64,000 bases of DNA from an uncultured Deferribacteraceae bacterium (GCA_947039395.1 CAMQYS010000001.1:62001-126000), one strand, 5' to 3'. Numbered from the stretch's first letter, positions 38,090-47,482 are shown. Notes: a model not told the origin generated them from the sequence alone. Numbers and translations are program-made.

Positions 38090-39360
38090 GCTTTACCATC
38101 TCCACTCTTCACTCTTTTTATATCTGCACCGATATTAGATAACTTCTTCTCAAATGTTTCATATCCTCTATCTAGGTGATATATACGACTTATCTCACTC
38201 TCACAATCTGCAATAAGTGCTGCAATAACTAATCCTGCTGATGCTCTAAGATCTGATGCCATTATCTGTGCACCTGTAAAATGTTTTACACCCTTGACAG
38301 TTGCTGTATCTCCATCAACATTTATATCAGCACCCATTCGCTTATACTCTGCAACATGCATAAATCTATTCTCAAAAATATTTTCAGTAACTAATGATAC
38401 TCCATCAGCTTTTAACATCGCTGCCATAAATTGAGCTTGCATATCGGTTGGAAAACCTGGATATATAGATGTCTCTATATCAACTGATTTTACATAACCT
38501 GATGATTCAACCGTTAATGTATTATCATCCTCTATATCTAACTCTAAGCCTGCTACTTCTAAAGAATTTAATATCGCTGTCATTGATAATATAGGTGCGT
38601 TATGTAATCTTATCTTACCGCCTGTTGCAGTAACCGCTGCTAAAAATGTACCACACTCTATCCTATCTGGCATAACTTTATAATCAACCGATTTAAGAGA
38701 TGAAACTCCATCAATTATTATACAAGGCGTTCCTGCACCATCTATTTGTGCACCCATCTTAATTAAAATATTAGCTAAATCCTCTACCTCTGGCTCTGTT
38801 GCTGCATTATTAAGAATAGTTCTACCTTCTGCTAATGTTGCAGCCATTAAAATATTTTCAGTACCAGTAACCGTTACCTTTTCAAAATCTATTACACAAC
38901 CTTTTAGTTTTTTACAAATAGCATGGATATAACCATCTTCAACAGAAATAGTTGCACCCATCTTTTCTAACGCACTAATATGAAGATCAACTGGACGCTC
39001 ACCTATAGCACAACCACCAGGAAGTGATACCCTAGCCTCGCCTCGTTTTGCAAGTATTGGACCTAAAAGAAGAATAGATGCTCGCATAGTTTTAACTAAA
39101 TCATACGGAACTTCAATTAATTTATCTTCTCCATTATTCATAAGGTGTAATACATCACCCTCAAATATATGAGTAATACCAAGCGTAAACAATAACTTAC
39201 TCATTGTTTTAATATCGTTCAATAATGGAATATTTGAGATTTGATAACTACCCTCTGATAAGATAGTTGCTGCTAATATAGGAAGTGCAGCATTCTTTGC
39301 TCCAGAAATATGAATATCTCCGTAAAGCCTATTTTTTCCAAAAACTACCAGCTTCTCCAA
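38086..39360 (-). CDS. murA: UDP-N-acetylglucosamine enolpyruvyl transferase MurA
   Basis: 424 residues, first committed step of peptidoglycan synthesis. Visible are LSGAKNAALPILAA-like HISGAKNAALPILAATIL, the active Cys117 in LPGGCAIGERPVDLH, and PDRIECGTFLAA and YPGFPTDMQAQFMA. The Cys rather than Asp at this position predicts sensitivity to fosfomycin. The stop overlaps hisG; it starts 5 bases after prmC stop. Confidence 0.97.
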   Translation of the reverse strand: MEKLVVFGKNRLYGDIHISGAKNAALPILAATILSEGSYQISNIPLLNDIKTMSKLLFTLGITHIFEGDVLHLMNNGEDKLIEVPYDLVKTMRASILLLGPILAKRGEARVSLPGGCAIGERPVDLHISALEKMGATISVEDGYIHAICKKLKGCVIDFEKVTVTGTENILMAATLAEGRTILNNAATEPEVEDLANILIKMGAQIDGAGTPCIIIDGVSSLKSVDYKVMPDRIECGTFLAAVTATGGKIRLHNAPILSMTAILNSLEVAGLELDIEDDNTLTVESSGYVKSVDIETSIYPGFPTDMQAQFMAAMLKADGVSLVTENIFENRFMHVAEYKRMGADINVDGDTATVKGVKHFTGAQIMASDLRASAGLVIAALIADCESEISRIYHLDRGYETFEKKLSNIGADIKRVKSGDGKA

Positions 39361-39364
39361 TTGT

Positions 39365-40210
39365 CTACCCCTTGCTACAAACTAATACTCGATTAATTCC
39401 TAAATAATCTTTTAAAAAATAATGAGCTAATCCATATTTAGAACATAATTCTAACATATAATCCGATTGATCAAAACCTAACTCTGCTATCAAAATCTTC
39501 TTATCCGTACACTGCATAAGGATATATATTAACATATTATAATAAAATAATCCATTATCTTTTGAAACTAGTGCAATCTTAGGCTCATACTTTAAACTTT
39601 CCACCATCTCAACATAATACTCTTCTGAAACATAAGGTGGATTTGCTAATATAATATCGTTATCTATGAGTATACTCTCAACATTACTCTCAACTGATAA
39701 ATCTAATTTAACTACATCTACCCTATCGCTAACATCAAACTTATCTACATTAACTTTAACTACTTTTAACGCCTCATCTGAAATATCTACAACCTTTACC
39801 TTTAATTCTTCTATCTCATTTACTAACGTTATACCTATTACACCTGAACCTGTAAATAGATCCACTACCTTCAATTCAGCTAAATCATTATCTAATAGTT
39901 TTTGATTTTTTATAAGTCGTATAGCTTCTGATATAAGTATCTCTGTTTCAACTCTTGGAATTAAAACTCCACTGTCAACATAAAACTCATAGCCATAAAA
40001 CTCACGTCTACCTGTTATATAAGCAACGGGGATTTTTTTACTAATTTTCGATAATACAACATCAAGTAACGGCGAAGAAATAACTGTACCACCATCTAAT
40101 GATGTCACATCACTATACGGGACATCTAACATAAATGATATTAAATCTAGTCGATCTGATAGGTTTAAAACTTGTAACTTAACCTCTCTATGAAAATCAT
40201 CTATTCTCAT
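39365..40210 (-). CDS. prmC: Release-factor glutamine methyltransferase PrmC
   Basis: 281 residues. The N-terminal helical domain leads to the SAM-binding fold (VVDLFTGSGVIGITL) and the NPPY motif in ILANPPYVSEEY, which holds the target glutamine. It methylates the GGQ glutamine of release factors; its partner prfA lies directly upstream, 10 bases away. IPVAYITGRREFYG is also a family block. Confidence 0.95.
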   Translation of the reverse strand: MRIDDFHREVKLQVLNLSDRLDLISFMLDVPYSDVTSLDGGTVISSPLLDVVLSKISKKIPVAYITGRREFYGYEFYVDSGVLIPRVETEILISEAIRLIKNQKLLDNDLAELKVVDLFTGSGVIGITLVNEIEELKVKVVDISDEALKVVKVNVDKFDVSDRVDVVKLDLSVESNVESILIDNDIILANPPYVSEEYYVEMVESLKYEPKIALVSKDNGLFYYNMLIYILMQCTDKKILIAELGFDQSDYMLELCSKYGLAHYFLKDYLGINRVLVCSKG

Positions 40211-40219
40211 AGTAAAATT

Positions 40220-41287
40220 TTATAATCCTGCCGTCTTTAATCTCTCTGCTTGATGAAAGTTAGCTAATAGATCTAGAACATCATCTAATACCCCTTCCAT
40301 AACTCTATCTAAACTGTAGATTGTTAAATTGATACGATGATCGGTTAATCTGTTTTGAGGAAAGTTATACGTTCTAATTCGCTCTGATCTATCTCCCGAC
40401 CCTACCTGTAACTTTCTTGAGTCTGCTTGCTCTTTTGCAGCTTTACTCATCTCTTCCTCTAAGATTTTTGATCTTAGATGTTTCATAGCTTTCTCTTTAT
40501 TTTTAATCTGACTTCTCTCATCTTGACAAGTTACAACTATATTCGTTGGGATATGTGTGATCCTTACAGCAGAATCTGTAGTATTAACATGCTGTCCACC
40601 TGCACCACCTGCACGATATACATCTATACGTAAATCTTTCTGTTCTATAGCAACATCTATATCATCTGCCTCTGGTAAAACAGCTACCGTACAAGCTGAT
40701 GTATGGACTCTTCCTGAACTCTCGGTATCTGGGATACGTTGAACTCTATGTCCACCTGCTTCAAACTTTAATCTACTAAATGCACCTTGCCCCTTAATAA
40801 GTAAAACGATATCTTTATATCCACCAAGACCTGTTTCACTCATATCAACAATCTCTACCTTATAACGCTTTAACTCTGCATATCTTGTATACATTCTATA
40901 AAGATCCGCTACAAATAATGATGCCTCATCACCACCTGTACCTGCCCTTATCTCTAAATATATATTCTTATCATCGTATGGATCTTTTGGAAGAAGTAGT
41001 AATCTTAGATCATCTTCATACTTATGTATCTCTACCTTTAAATCAGAAATCTCTTGCTCTGCTAAATCTTTCATCTCTTTATCACCAGATATAAGTAACT
41101 CTTCTGCATCACTCATTGATGTTGCTAATGATTTTAATTTTAAATAAGTATCTACTATCTCTCTCTTATCTGAATGCTCCTTAGATAATTTCCTATACTG
41201 ATCTTGATCCTTAATCACTTCTGGATCAGATAACAGATCATTCAATTTATTATAACGTTCAACGATCTCATCTAACTTATCATACAT
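40220..41287 (-). CDS. prfA: Peptide chain release factor 1
   Basis: 355 residues. The GGQ motif is in RAGGAGGQHVNTTDSAVRIT and the RF1-type anticodon-like tripeptide region lies in EIRAGTGGDEASLFVADLYRMYTRYA and GGHRVQRIPDTESSGRVHTS. It ends translation at UAA and UAG. Its ATG overlaps the end of the DUF1385 gene by 8 bases. It is followed by prmC, which modifies it. Confidence 0.97.
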   Translation of the reverse strand: MYDKLDEIVERYNKLNDLLSDPEVIKDQDQYRKLSKEHSDKREIVDTYLKLKSLATSMSDAEELLISGDKEMKDLAEQEISDLKVEIHKYEDDLRLLLLPKDPYDDKNIYLEIRAGTGGDEASLFVADLYRMYTRYAELKRYKVEIVDMSETGLGGYKDIVLLIKGQGAFSRLKFEAGGHRVQRIPDTESSGRVHTSACTVAVLPEADDIDVAIEQKDLRIDVYRAGGAGGQHVNTTDSAVRITHIPTNIVVTCQDERSQIKNKEKAMKHLRSKILEEEMSKAAKEQADSRKLQVGSGDRSERIRTYNFPQNRLTDHRINLTIYSLDRVMEGVLDDVLDLLANFHQAERLKTAGL

Positions 41288-42227
41288 ACTCTATACCTTC
41301 CTGTTTAACATATACATCATCAGGAGTTATAGCCTCTTTTATAGATAGTAATGCAACCTCTAACATACTATCATCTGGTTCATTCGTTGTAAGTCTCTGT
41401 AACCATAAACCTGGTAAAATTAACAATCTCACAATCATATTTTTAGAATATTTATCCGACAACTTTAATATCTCATACGATATACCAGCAATAAGCGGAA
41501 TAAAAACTATTCGTGAACCGAACTTAATTAAAAAATGAGAATCACCTGGAACTAATGAAAATACAAATATCGCAACTATCATAACAATAAGTAGAAAACT
41601 TGTACCACATCTTGGATGTAGGCTACTCATACTTCTTGCATTATCAATAGTTAAATCTAAATTCTGCTCATATGCATATATAGCCTTATGCTCTGCACCA
41701 TGATATGCAAATACTCGCTTAATATCCTTTAACCTAGATATAATAAATATGTACAGAACAAAAAATATTACCCGTATAATACCATCAACTAAATTAAATA
41801 ATAAATAAGACTTAGCAATAGCTGGAATAATCGCTTTTGAAAGATCTGTTAACAGTAACGGTAAATATACAAATAACCCTACACCTATTAGTAATCCACC
41901 TATGATTGATAGATATGTTTCTAGCTTCTTCTTAAATGGAGTAGACTCTTTCTCATCTGGCATAGCATACTCTGCTGAAATATTAAGCGCTTTTATACCA
42001 AGAACTAGAGAATCGTATAGTCCGATCAAACCTCTCAAAATCGGTTTCTTGAAAATCGGTTTTTTATCTATTGAGATATTTTCTCTCTTAACAACAATCT
42101 GTCCATCTGGCTTTCTAACAGCTATTACAAACTTGTTAGGTGCACGCATCATAACGCCTTCAATTAACGCCTGTCCACCGATATTCGGTTTCTTCTTTAT
42201 AGTCAAGCTACAATCAGCTTTATCCAT
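41280..42227 (-). CDS. DUF1385 membrane protein (YqhQ-like)
   Basis: 315 residues. The family start NIGGQALIEGVMMRAPNKFVI is followed by about five membrane segments, the conserved YHGAEHKAIYAYE motif (a probable metal site) and LHPRCGTSFLLIVMI. The family is uncharacterised but very often sits next to prfA and rpmE, as here. The ATG comes directly after the thyX stop. Function unknown. Confidence 0.92.
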   Translation of the reverse strand: MDKADCSLTIKKKPNIGGQALIEGVMMRAPNKFVIAVRKPDGQIVVKRENISIDKKPIFKKPILRGLIGLYDSLVLGIKALNISAEYAMPDEKESTPFKKKLETYLSIIGGLLIGVGLFVYLPLLLTDLSKAIIPAIAKSYLLFNLVDGIIRVIFFVLYIFIISRLKDIKRVFAYHGAEHKAIYAYEQNLDLTIDNARSMSSLHPRCGTSFLLIVMIVAIFVFSLVPGDSHFLIKFGSRIVFIPLIAGISYEILKLSDKYSKNMIVRLLILPGLWLQRLTTNEPDDSMLEVALLSIKEAITPDDVYVKQEGIEYV

Positions 42228-42935
42228 TTAATTCTTCTCCTTAATTAATGCTATGTGGATTTTAACCTCTTTAGCAAGTCCACAATTAAACTTGCCTTCG
42301 CTACATCTACCTCTAACACAAGAAGGACCTGCTGATTTAAATATCACTGGTGCAACCTTATAAGCTAAAGATAACATCTTATCTGATAGATTACGGATCT
42401 CCCATTGAGCTCTATTACACGATCTTAATGAGAAGAAATGTAGTAACTCCCTCGCATTCATAGTAACTATAATTTTTGTCTCTGTAGCATTTGGTAATAT
42501 ATACCTTGCATCTTCTGCTGGAACATTAAGAGATAGTAACTCATCATATAGTTTAGCTATATCGTTCATCAAACTATCAAACTTAGCATGTGATTGGTTA
42601 TCTGATTTTATACTATCAGGTGTGATATATTCAAACCCGCCATCTGACTTGACATAGCGTTGTGATTGTTGTGAATACGATGCTAATCTGTGTCTAACAA
42701 GCTGATGTGTTAATACCCTTGAAACACCCTCAATAGAAAATGTAAAAGATACATGTTCAAGTACAGACAGATGACCCATATCAACGATACCTTTTATAAA
42801 ATCTTGCTGATCATTACTCTCTATCTTATTTTTTAGAGAAGTAATATCTGATGGAGAGTAACAAAGTTTTGCAGCCATAGCAACCTTTAGCTCTGCATCA
42901 GATGGATATGATAATAGTTCAACATTTAACGACAT
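42228..42935 (-). CDS. thyX: Flavin-dependent thymidylate synthase ThyX
   Basis: 235 residues, FAD enzyme that makes dTMP from dUMP with methylene-tetrahydrofolate. The diagnostic motif RHRLASYSQQSQRY (RHRxxSxxxxSxR) is intact, as are the folate and FAD blocks MGHLSVLEHVSFTF and NARELLHFFSLRSCNRAQWEIR. Presence of ThyX suggests the organism lacks classical ThyA, or has both. It may be the first gene of the long envelope operon. Confidence 0.96.
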   Translation of the reverse strand: MSLNVELLSYPSDAELKVAMAAKLCYSPSDITSLKNKIESNDQQDFIKGIVDMGHLSVLEHVSFTFSIEGVSRVLTHQLVRHRLASYSQQSQRYVKSDGGFEYITPDSIKSDNQSHAKFDSLMNDIAKLYDELLSLNVPAEDARYILPNATETKIIVTMNARELLHFFSLRSCNRAQWEIRNLSDKMLSLAYKVAPVIFKSAGPSCVRGRCSEGKFNCGLAKEVKIHIALIKEKN

Positions 42936-43559
42936 AAACTAGCTACCCACACTATAGATAGTGTTACTAAAAACTTATTCATATATAATCCCTTTAACCT
43001 TTTTGTATAGATAATATCATATATATAATCTCGTATACATAATCTTTATATCATAACATTTGCATAGATAATCTTTATATATATTATAATAGAAAATATG
43101 CTATATCAACATCTTTATAATATAGTAAATAGTCTAACTAACTACAATACATTAATCACTATATAATTGCAATTTATTTATATAAATTAGATATAATTAC
43201 ATATATAATTACAAATAGAATATTGACACATAAAAAAACTCCCTCACCAACTGGTAAGAGAGTTTTATATTTGTAATTATATTAACTTTAAATTTTTTCT
43301 AAATTCTTATTATAAACTATAAATTAACCATTATTCAATAAATATAAATATTATCTACATTGCAAGTAACTGTATACTTACATTTTAAAAATCAATACAA
43401 CTTACCACGCTGATAACTTAATGTATCAACATAGTAACTTATAAAACTCTATGAAGTATTAAAGTCGTGTATATTACTTCATAGCACATATATAGTAACA
43501 ACACTTACTTTAACAGCAAATAATTATAATATCTATCTGTTTATGTTGCTAAGTTAATA
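42936..43559. other. Intergenic region between thyX and rpmE
   Basis: About 620 AT-rich bases. The left part has loose direct repeats of ATAATCTTTATAT (about 43030-43085) and should hold the thyX promoter. A minus-strand terminator lies at 43238-43265, about 295 bases past the rpmE stop, so the rpmE transcript has a long tail. No gene seen. Confidence 0.55.
43238..43265 (-). terminator. Intrinsic terminator, probably of the rpmE transcript
   Basis: On the minus strand AACTCTCTTACCA and TGGTGAGGGAGTT pair (two G-U) over a very short loop, followed by TTTTTTT. Orientation fits transcription from rpmE. Confidence 0.85.
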
Positions 43560-43793
43560 TTACTTAGTTTTTGCTGTTTTTTCTGCTTCTGGTTTATGTT
43601 TGTCGTATTTTCTCATGAATTTCTCAATTCTACCTGCAGTATCGACAAATTTTTGCTTACCAGTATAAAACGGATGACAGTTTGAACAGATCGCAATAGA
43701 TGTTTTCTCTGTTGTTGATCTACTTTTATGTTCTGCTCCACAAGCACATTTAAATACAACATCATTGTATTCAGGATGAATATTCTCTCTCAT
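43560..43793 (-). CDS. rpmE: Ribosomal protein L31
   Basis: 77 residues, C+ type with the zinc-binding cysteines in FKCACG and [11 protein letters not shown]. It starts [16 protein letters not shown], the family signature, and has a Lys-rich tail ([11 protein letters not shown]). It forms a bridge in the large subunit. Upstream are two hairpins and a T8 run (43805-43848), which could control it. GGAGAT lies before the ATG. Confidence 0.96.
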   Translation of the reverse strand: MRENIHPEYNDVVFKCACGAEHKSRSTTEKTSIAICSNCHPFYTGKQKFVDTAGRIEKFMRKYDKHKPEAEKTAKTK

Positions 43794-43804
43794 TACTTAT
43801 CTCC

Positions 43805-43848
43805 AAAAAAAATTAACGGTTACCAACCGTAAGGCTACCAACTGTAGC
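43805..43848 (-). promoter_or_regulatory. Double hairpin and T run in the rpmE leader
   Basis: On the minus strand GCTAC-AGTTG-GTAGC (43834-43848) is followed by ACGGTT-GGT-AACCGT (43816-43830) and a run of eight T, ending at the GGAGA ribosome site. A terminator-like hairpin this close to a start suggests attenuation or autoregulation, possibly by L31 itself. No protein-binding site is proved. Confidence 0.55.
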
Positions 43849-44156
43849 GTAGCTAAATACTCTATGATATTTTTAATAATATTGCAATACATATCTATAT
43901 AATACAGATATATCATACATGCAACTTGTACATAATATAGATACTTAATATAAAAAATCAAGTGATAATTTAAATGCAATAACTTAACTAGCTACTATTA
44001 ATTATCTATAATAAAGCATCAACTTATAACTACTATATCATACCATTTATATAATTAATAAATAACTATCTAATTTATCATTACTAATCATCTACGATAA
44101 AGTACTAAGTTATAATACGTTACATCTTTCTTTAATCAAATTATCAACTATAAAAA

Positions 44157-44189
44157 ACACCCTACAGTAATTAAATTACTATAAGGTGT
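44157..44189 (-). terminator. Intrinsic terminator of the peroxidase operon
   Basis: On the minus strand ACACCTTATAGTAATT pairs with AATTACTGTAGGGTGT (G-U pairs included), then TTTTTTA. It lies about 80 bases past the cytochrome c peroxidase stop. Confidence 0.88.
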
Positions 44190-44266
44190 CAAAAACTATT
44201 TTCTATTATGTGGTATCAATATTAATATCAACACCGTATAATTAAATTATACTATTAATTCTAAAA

Positions 44267-45343
44267 CTACTTCCAAACTGGTTTAGGAGTGTTATCTGTT
44301 GAAGGAGGTAGAGTAGGATACATAATCTGTGGTTGTTCACCAGTGAAAGCATCCATTAAAGCTAAAAGTTGTTTTATATTCTCTTCGCTTAATTCAATAC
44401 CTAATTGTGATGATGACATAAGTTGAGTTGCTTCAGCTAATGACCATACTTTACCTGTATGAAAATATGGTGCTGTGTACTCTATATTTCTTAAGGTAGG
44501 AGCTTTAAATGCAAATTCATCACCTTCAGCCTGCGTTAATGCAAATCTTCCTTTATCGCCTGCTACTACATCTGCATCTGGAGATTCAAAAACACCAAAC
44601 TCAAAATATCCGTCTCCGCCTAAGTTCACGCCTGTATGACATGAAACACAACCTTGATCAATATAAACAGCTAAACCTGCTTTCTGCTCTGAATTTAATG
44701 CAGCTAAGTCACCTCTTAAATATTTATCTATCGGTGCGTTTGGAGTTGTTAATGTAGCTTCAAATAAAGCAATCGTTGCTGCAACATTATCAAATGTTAC
44801 TGGATCAGCTTCGCCAGGAAATGCTAATTTAAATTCTTCAACATATTCAGGTATTGATTTTAATACTTCAACAACATACTCAGGTGTTGCAGCCATCTCA
44901 ACTGATGCTTGAATAGGACCTTTTGCTTGCTCTTTTAAATCTGCTGCTCTACCATCCCAAAATTGAGAGGTGTTATAAACAGAGTTGAAAACCGTTGGAG
45001 AGTTTCTTGGACCTTTTGCCCAACCATGTCCTAATGATGTCTCTTGATAATCATCTCCACCAAAACCGACATTATGGCAAGTGTTACAACTTAATAACTG
45101 ACTCTTAGATAACCTTGGATCAAAATATAAAAGTTTACCTAATTCAATCTTTTCAGGAGATGATGGATTGCCTTCCATCACTTTAAGCTCATACGGTATC
45201 GGAAGCATTCCTGCATCTAATGCAGATTGTAAAAGAGGCTCCATACCACCCGTTATAACGCCTTTGCTACCATCTTTCTTTGTACAACTAATTGCAACTA
45301 CTACTAAAACTGTCAATACTACTGGTACTAAAATCTTCTTCAT
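44267..45343 (-). CDS. Di-haem cytochrome c peroxidase, lipoprotein
   Basis: 358 residues. A lipoprotein signal (MKKILVPVVLTVLVVVAISC, Cys20) tethers it in the periplasm. Two haem c motifs are present, CNTCH after LLYFDPRLSKSQLLS and CVSCH in YIDQGCVSCHTG, together with WAKGPRNSPTVFNS and RNIEYTAPYFHTGKVW, as in bacterial CcpA/MauG peroxidases. It reduces hydrogen peroxide with electrons from small cytochromes. GAGG lies 8 bases before the ATG at 45343. It follows rubrerythrin by 41 bases, so the two are probably co-transcribed. Confidence 0.95.
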   Translation of the reverse strand: MKKILVPVVLTVLVVVAISCTKKDGSKGVITGGMEPLLQSALDAGMLPIPYELKVMEGNPSSPEKIELGKLLYFDPRLSKSQLLSCNTCHNVGFGGDDYQETSLGHGWAKGPRNSPTVFNSVYNTSQFWDGRAADLKEQAKGPIQASVEMAATPEYVVEVLKSIPEYVEEFKLAFPGEADPVTFDNVAATIALFEATLTTPNAPIDKYLRGDLAALNSEQKAGLAVYIDQGCVSCHTGVNLGGDGYFEFGVFESPDADVVAGDKGRFALTQAEGDEFAFKAPTLRNIEYTAPYFHTGKVWSLAEATQLMSSSQLGIELSEENIKQLLALMDAFTGEQPQIMYPTLPPSTDNTPKPVWK

Positions 45344-45384
45344 AATCTTCACCTCATAAATCTAAGATATTTTAAAATAATTAA

Positions 45385-45930
45385 TTAATAGTTTTTTGTT
45401 GCAAGTTGATAGTAAGCTTGTGGATGTGCACATACTGGACAAGCATTTAACGCTGATGTACCGATATGAATATGTCCACAATTAGCACATTCCCATGTAA
45501 CTTCTTCAGTTTTTTGAAATACTCTATTGTTCTTAACATTGTCAAGAAGAGCTAAATATCTTAATTCATGTTGTTGTTCAATTTTAGCCACTGCACCAAA
45601 AAGTGCTGCTATATGAGTAAATCCTTCTTCTTCTGCATCTGCCTTCATACTAGGGTACATTACTGTATTTTCATAATGTTCGCCTTCTGCTGCATCTGAT
45701 AAGTTCTGAGCTGTTGTAGGCACTTCACCTGCATGAAGAAGTTTGAACCACATTTTTGCATGCTCTTTCTCATTGTTAGCAGTTTCTTCAAATAAAGCTG
45801 CAATTTGATTGTAACCCTCTGCTTTAGCTTTAGATGCGTAGTAAGTATACTTGTTACGAGCCATTGACTCTCCTGCAAAAGCATCTTGCAAATTCTTCTC
45901 CGTTTTCGTTCCTTTTAAATCTCTAGACAT
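45385..45930 (-). CDS. rbr: Rubrerythrin
   Basis: 181 residues. The N-terminal four-helix di-iron domain has the carboxylates in FAGESMARNKYTYYA, ETANNEKEHAKMW and AVAKIEQQHELRY. The C-terminal rubredoxin-like domain binds one iron with four cysteines (WECANCGH and ACPVCAHPQ). It detoxifies hydrogen peroxide in anaerobes. GGAGG lies 9 bases before ATG 45930; the ATG at 45936 is the alternative. A Per-box-like site lies upstream, and perR is the next gene. Confidence 0.96.
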   Translation of the reverse strand: MSRDLKGTKTEKNLQDAFAGESMARNKYTYYASKAKAEGYNQIAALFEETANNEKEHAKMWFKLLHAGEVPTTAQNLSDAAEGEHYENTVMYPSMKADAEEEGFTHIAALFGAVAKIEQQHELRYLALLDNVKNNRVFQKTEEVTWECANCGHIHIGTSALNACPVCAHPQAYYQLATKNY

Positions 45931-45995
45931 ATTCATATTCCTCCATTAGTTAAATACATATATAATAATGTATATTAATTGCTATACAAAAATGA

Positions 45996-46010
45996 TAACT
46001 ATAATTGTAA
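45996..46010 (-). promoter_or_regulatory. Per-box-like operator of rubrerythrin
   Basis: On the minus strand TTACAATTATAGTTA matches the PerR box TTATAATNATTATAA in 11 of 15 positions. It lies in the 99-base gap between perR and rbr, some 60 bases before the rbr start. It is proposed because rbr and the peroxidase are standard PerR targets and perR lies beside them. Confidence 0.5.
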
Positions 46011-46035
46011 TATATAATTTTAAATTAACACAAAT

Positions 46036-46428
46036 TTATGATTTATTGCCCTTGCAATTAGGACATTTGTGATAGAAAACCAAGTTATGATTATCAATAT
46101 TTAGACCATATTTAGATGATACTACTTCATCAATAAAATTAAAATAATCAATTTCAAGATCAGTAATCGACTCGCATACAGTACAAATTAGATGATAATG
46201 TTCATCTATATTTCCGTCATATCTATCAATATCATTCGGTAAAGTTATTTTTCTTACCCTACCTGTATCTGATAAATATTGTAGATTTCGATAGACTGTA
46301 CCTAGACTTAATTTTAGGTGACTGACTTTTAACCTTGCATAAATGTCATCAGCTGTAAAATGTTTTCTCTCACTCATAATAGTATCAAAAACTATTTCAC
46401 GCTGTAATGAATATCTTACTCTTTCCAC
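46036..46428 (-). CDS. perR: PerR-type Fur-family peroxide regulator
   Basis: 130 residues. A winged-helix DNA-binding domain (about 1-80; LSLGTVYRNLQYLSDTGRVRKI) is followed by the dimer domain with two structural zinc CxxC pairs, Cys82-Cys85 and Cys122-Cys125. The regulatory site has Asp71 with His77 and His79 (RYDGNIDEHYH), the Asp being typical of PerR rather than Fur. Its place before rubrerythrin and peroxidase agrees. The start is GTG with only a weak ribosome site. A palindrome overlaps its promoter, so autorepression is likely. Confidence 0.88.
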   Translation of the reverse strand: MERVRYSLQREIVFDTIMSERKHFTADDIYARLKVSHLKLSLGTVYRNLQYLSDTGRVRKITLPNDIDRYDGNIDEHYHLICTVCESITDLEIDYFNFIDEVVSSKYGLNIDNHNLVFYHKCPNCKGNKS

Positions 46429-46479
46429 GATAAAATCTACTTATCCTTAATAAACTTAATTATCAATAACATTCCATGT

Positions 46480-46504
46480 ATTAATAATAGTAATCATTAT
46501 TAAT
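46480..46504 (-). promoter_or_regulatory. Palindromic operator at the perR promoter
   Basis: ATTAATAAT, seven bases, then ATTATTAAT: a perfect 9-bp inverted repeat. It resembles Fur/PerR boxes and overlaps the predicted -10 box, the classic place for autorepression. Confidence 0.7.
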
Positions 46505-46528
46505 AATATAAAAACAACCTTATGTCAA
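46500..46528 (-). promoter_or_regulatory. Predicted perR promoter
   Basis: On the minus strand TTGACA (46523-46528), a 17-base spacer, and TATTAA (46500-46505). The -10 box lies within the palindrome at 46480-46504. Confidence 0.7.
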
Positions 46529-46726
46529 CTATAATTTAATATGCTAGACTATAAATATATACTCTCTGCATAACATTTTACATATTGATTTAATATAATT
46601 ATGATATAAATATATATTATCAATTTAAGATATTTATTATGTCACTTGTTATATTACTTGACTTAATAATCTACAAATATATTCTATTAGAAAAATATAT
46701 TCTCCACATTGATTTACATACTTACA

Positions 46727-47482
46727 TTATAAGTAAGTTCTTGCACCTTGATACACTTTTTTCCAATAAGATGAATGAAGATTGGCAACACGAACTGTTT
46801 TGCCAGCACTTGGTGCATGAATAAATTGTCCATTACCTACGTATACACCTACATGATTTATTCTACTACCTGATGTGATAAAAAATACTAGATCACCTTT
46901 CTGTAGTTTACTAATCTTAACTGCTTTTCCAGATCTATATTGATCTCTTGATACTCTTGGAAGGTCTAGTCCATTTAATCTATAAACAGCTCTAGTTAAA
47001 CCGCTACAATCAAAACCAGACTTTACCGAGTTTCCACCCCATTTATATGGAACTCCTTTATATGAGTGTGCAGCCTTAACAAGTTGATTACGAAGATAAT
47101 CGTTATCGCTTAATTTTTCCGATCTATAGTATGATAAATCTTCGGGAGACACTATATAGTAATCTGTTATAACTTTACTGCTAATAAGTGATTTAGCTAC
47201 AGCTGATGCCTCATTAAATGATTTATACTTTCCAAACCGAACTTTAAATAATCCATTCTCCTTGAATAGAAATGCATCTAGATTCTTACGGTCTAATTCA
47301 TCAGTGAACGCTGTTGCTAGATCAACACTCTTAAATGCACCAGCTTGTATATTATAATCTCCTTCGTACTTAGGTTTTACTGATTTATTACTATCGGTAG
47401 ACGACGCAAAACCTCTAAAATCATAGCCTGCACACGAACAAATAAAAAGTATACTTAAAAAACTTATCAATATTTTATTCAT
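46727..47482 (-). CDS. SPOR and NlpC/P60 domain lipoprotein, peptidoglycan hydrolase
   Basis: 251 residues. Lipoprotein signal with Cys17 (LFICSC). Residues about 40-112 form a SPOR domain (YNIQAGAFKSVDLATAFTDE) that binds denuded glycan at division sites. Residues about 135-250 form the NlpC/P60 endopeptidase: catalytic Cys in GFDCSGLTRAVYR, His in INHVGVYVG, and a third polar residue in FIHAPSAG. It should cut stem peptides in the periplasm. Next to serA, but on its own by spacing. Confidence 0.93.
   Translation of the reverse strand: MNKILISFLSILFICSCAGYDFRGFASSTDSNKSVKPKYEGDYNIQAGAFKSVDLATAFTDELDRKNLDAFLFKENGLFKVRFGKYKSFNEASAVAKSLISSKVITDYYIVSPEDLSYYRSEKLSDNDYLRNQLVKAAHSYKGVPYKWGGNSVKSGFDCSGLTRAVYRLNGLDLPRVSRDQYRSGKAVKISKLQKGDLVFFITSGSRINHVGVYVGNGQFIHAPSAGKTVRVANLHSSYWKKVYQGARTYL

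Larger units (their letters stand above)
43794..44266. other. Intergenic region upstream of rpmE
   Basis: About 470 bases. It contains the rpmE leader hairpins (43805-43848), an AT-rich middle with no gene, and the terminator of the peroxidase gene (44157-44189). The rpmE promoter should lie in 43860-44150 but no clear boxes stand out. Confidence 0.55.
46429..46726. other. perR promoter region
   Basis: About 300 bases. The right half is AT-rich with nothing recognised; the left half holds the perR promoter and operator listed separately. No terminator for the NlpC/P60 gene is obvious. Confidence 0.55.

Noticed and set aside
43030-43085. Repeat array of ATAATCTTTATAT units
   Set aside because: Only two or three loose copies in very AT-rich sequence; likely chance.
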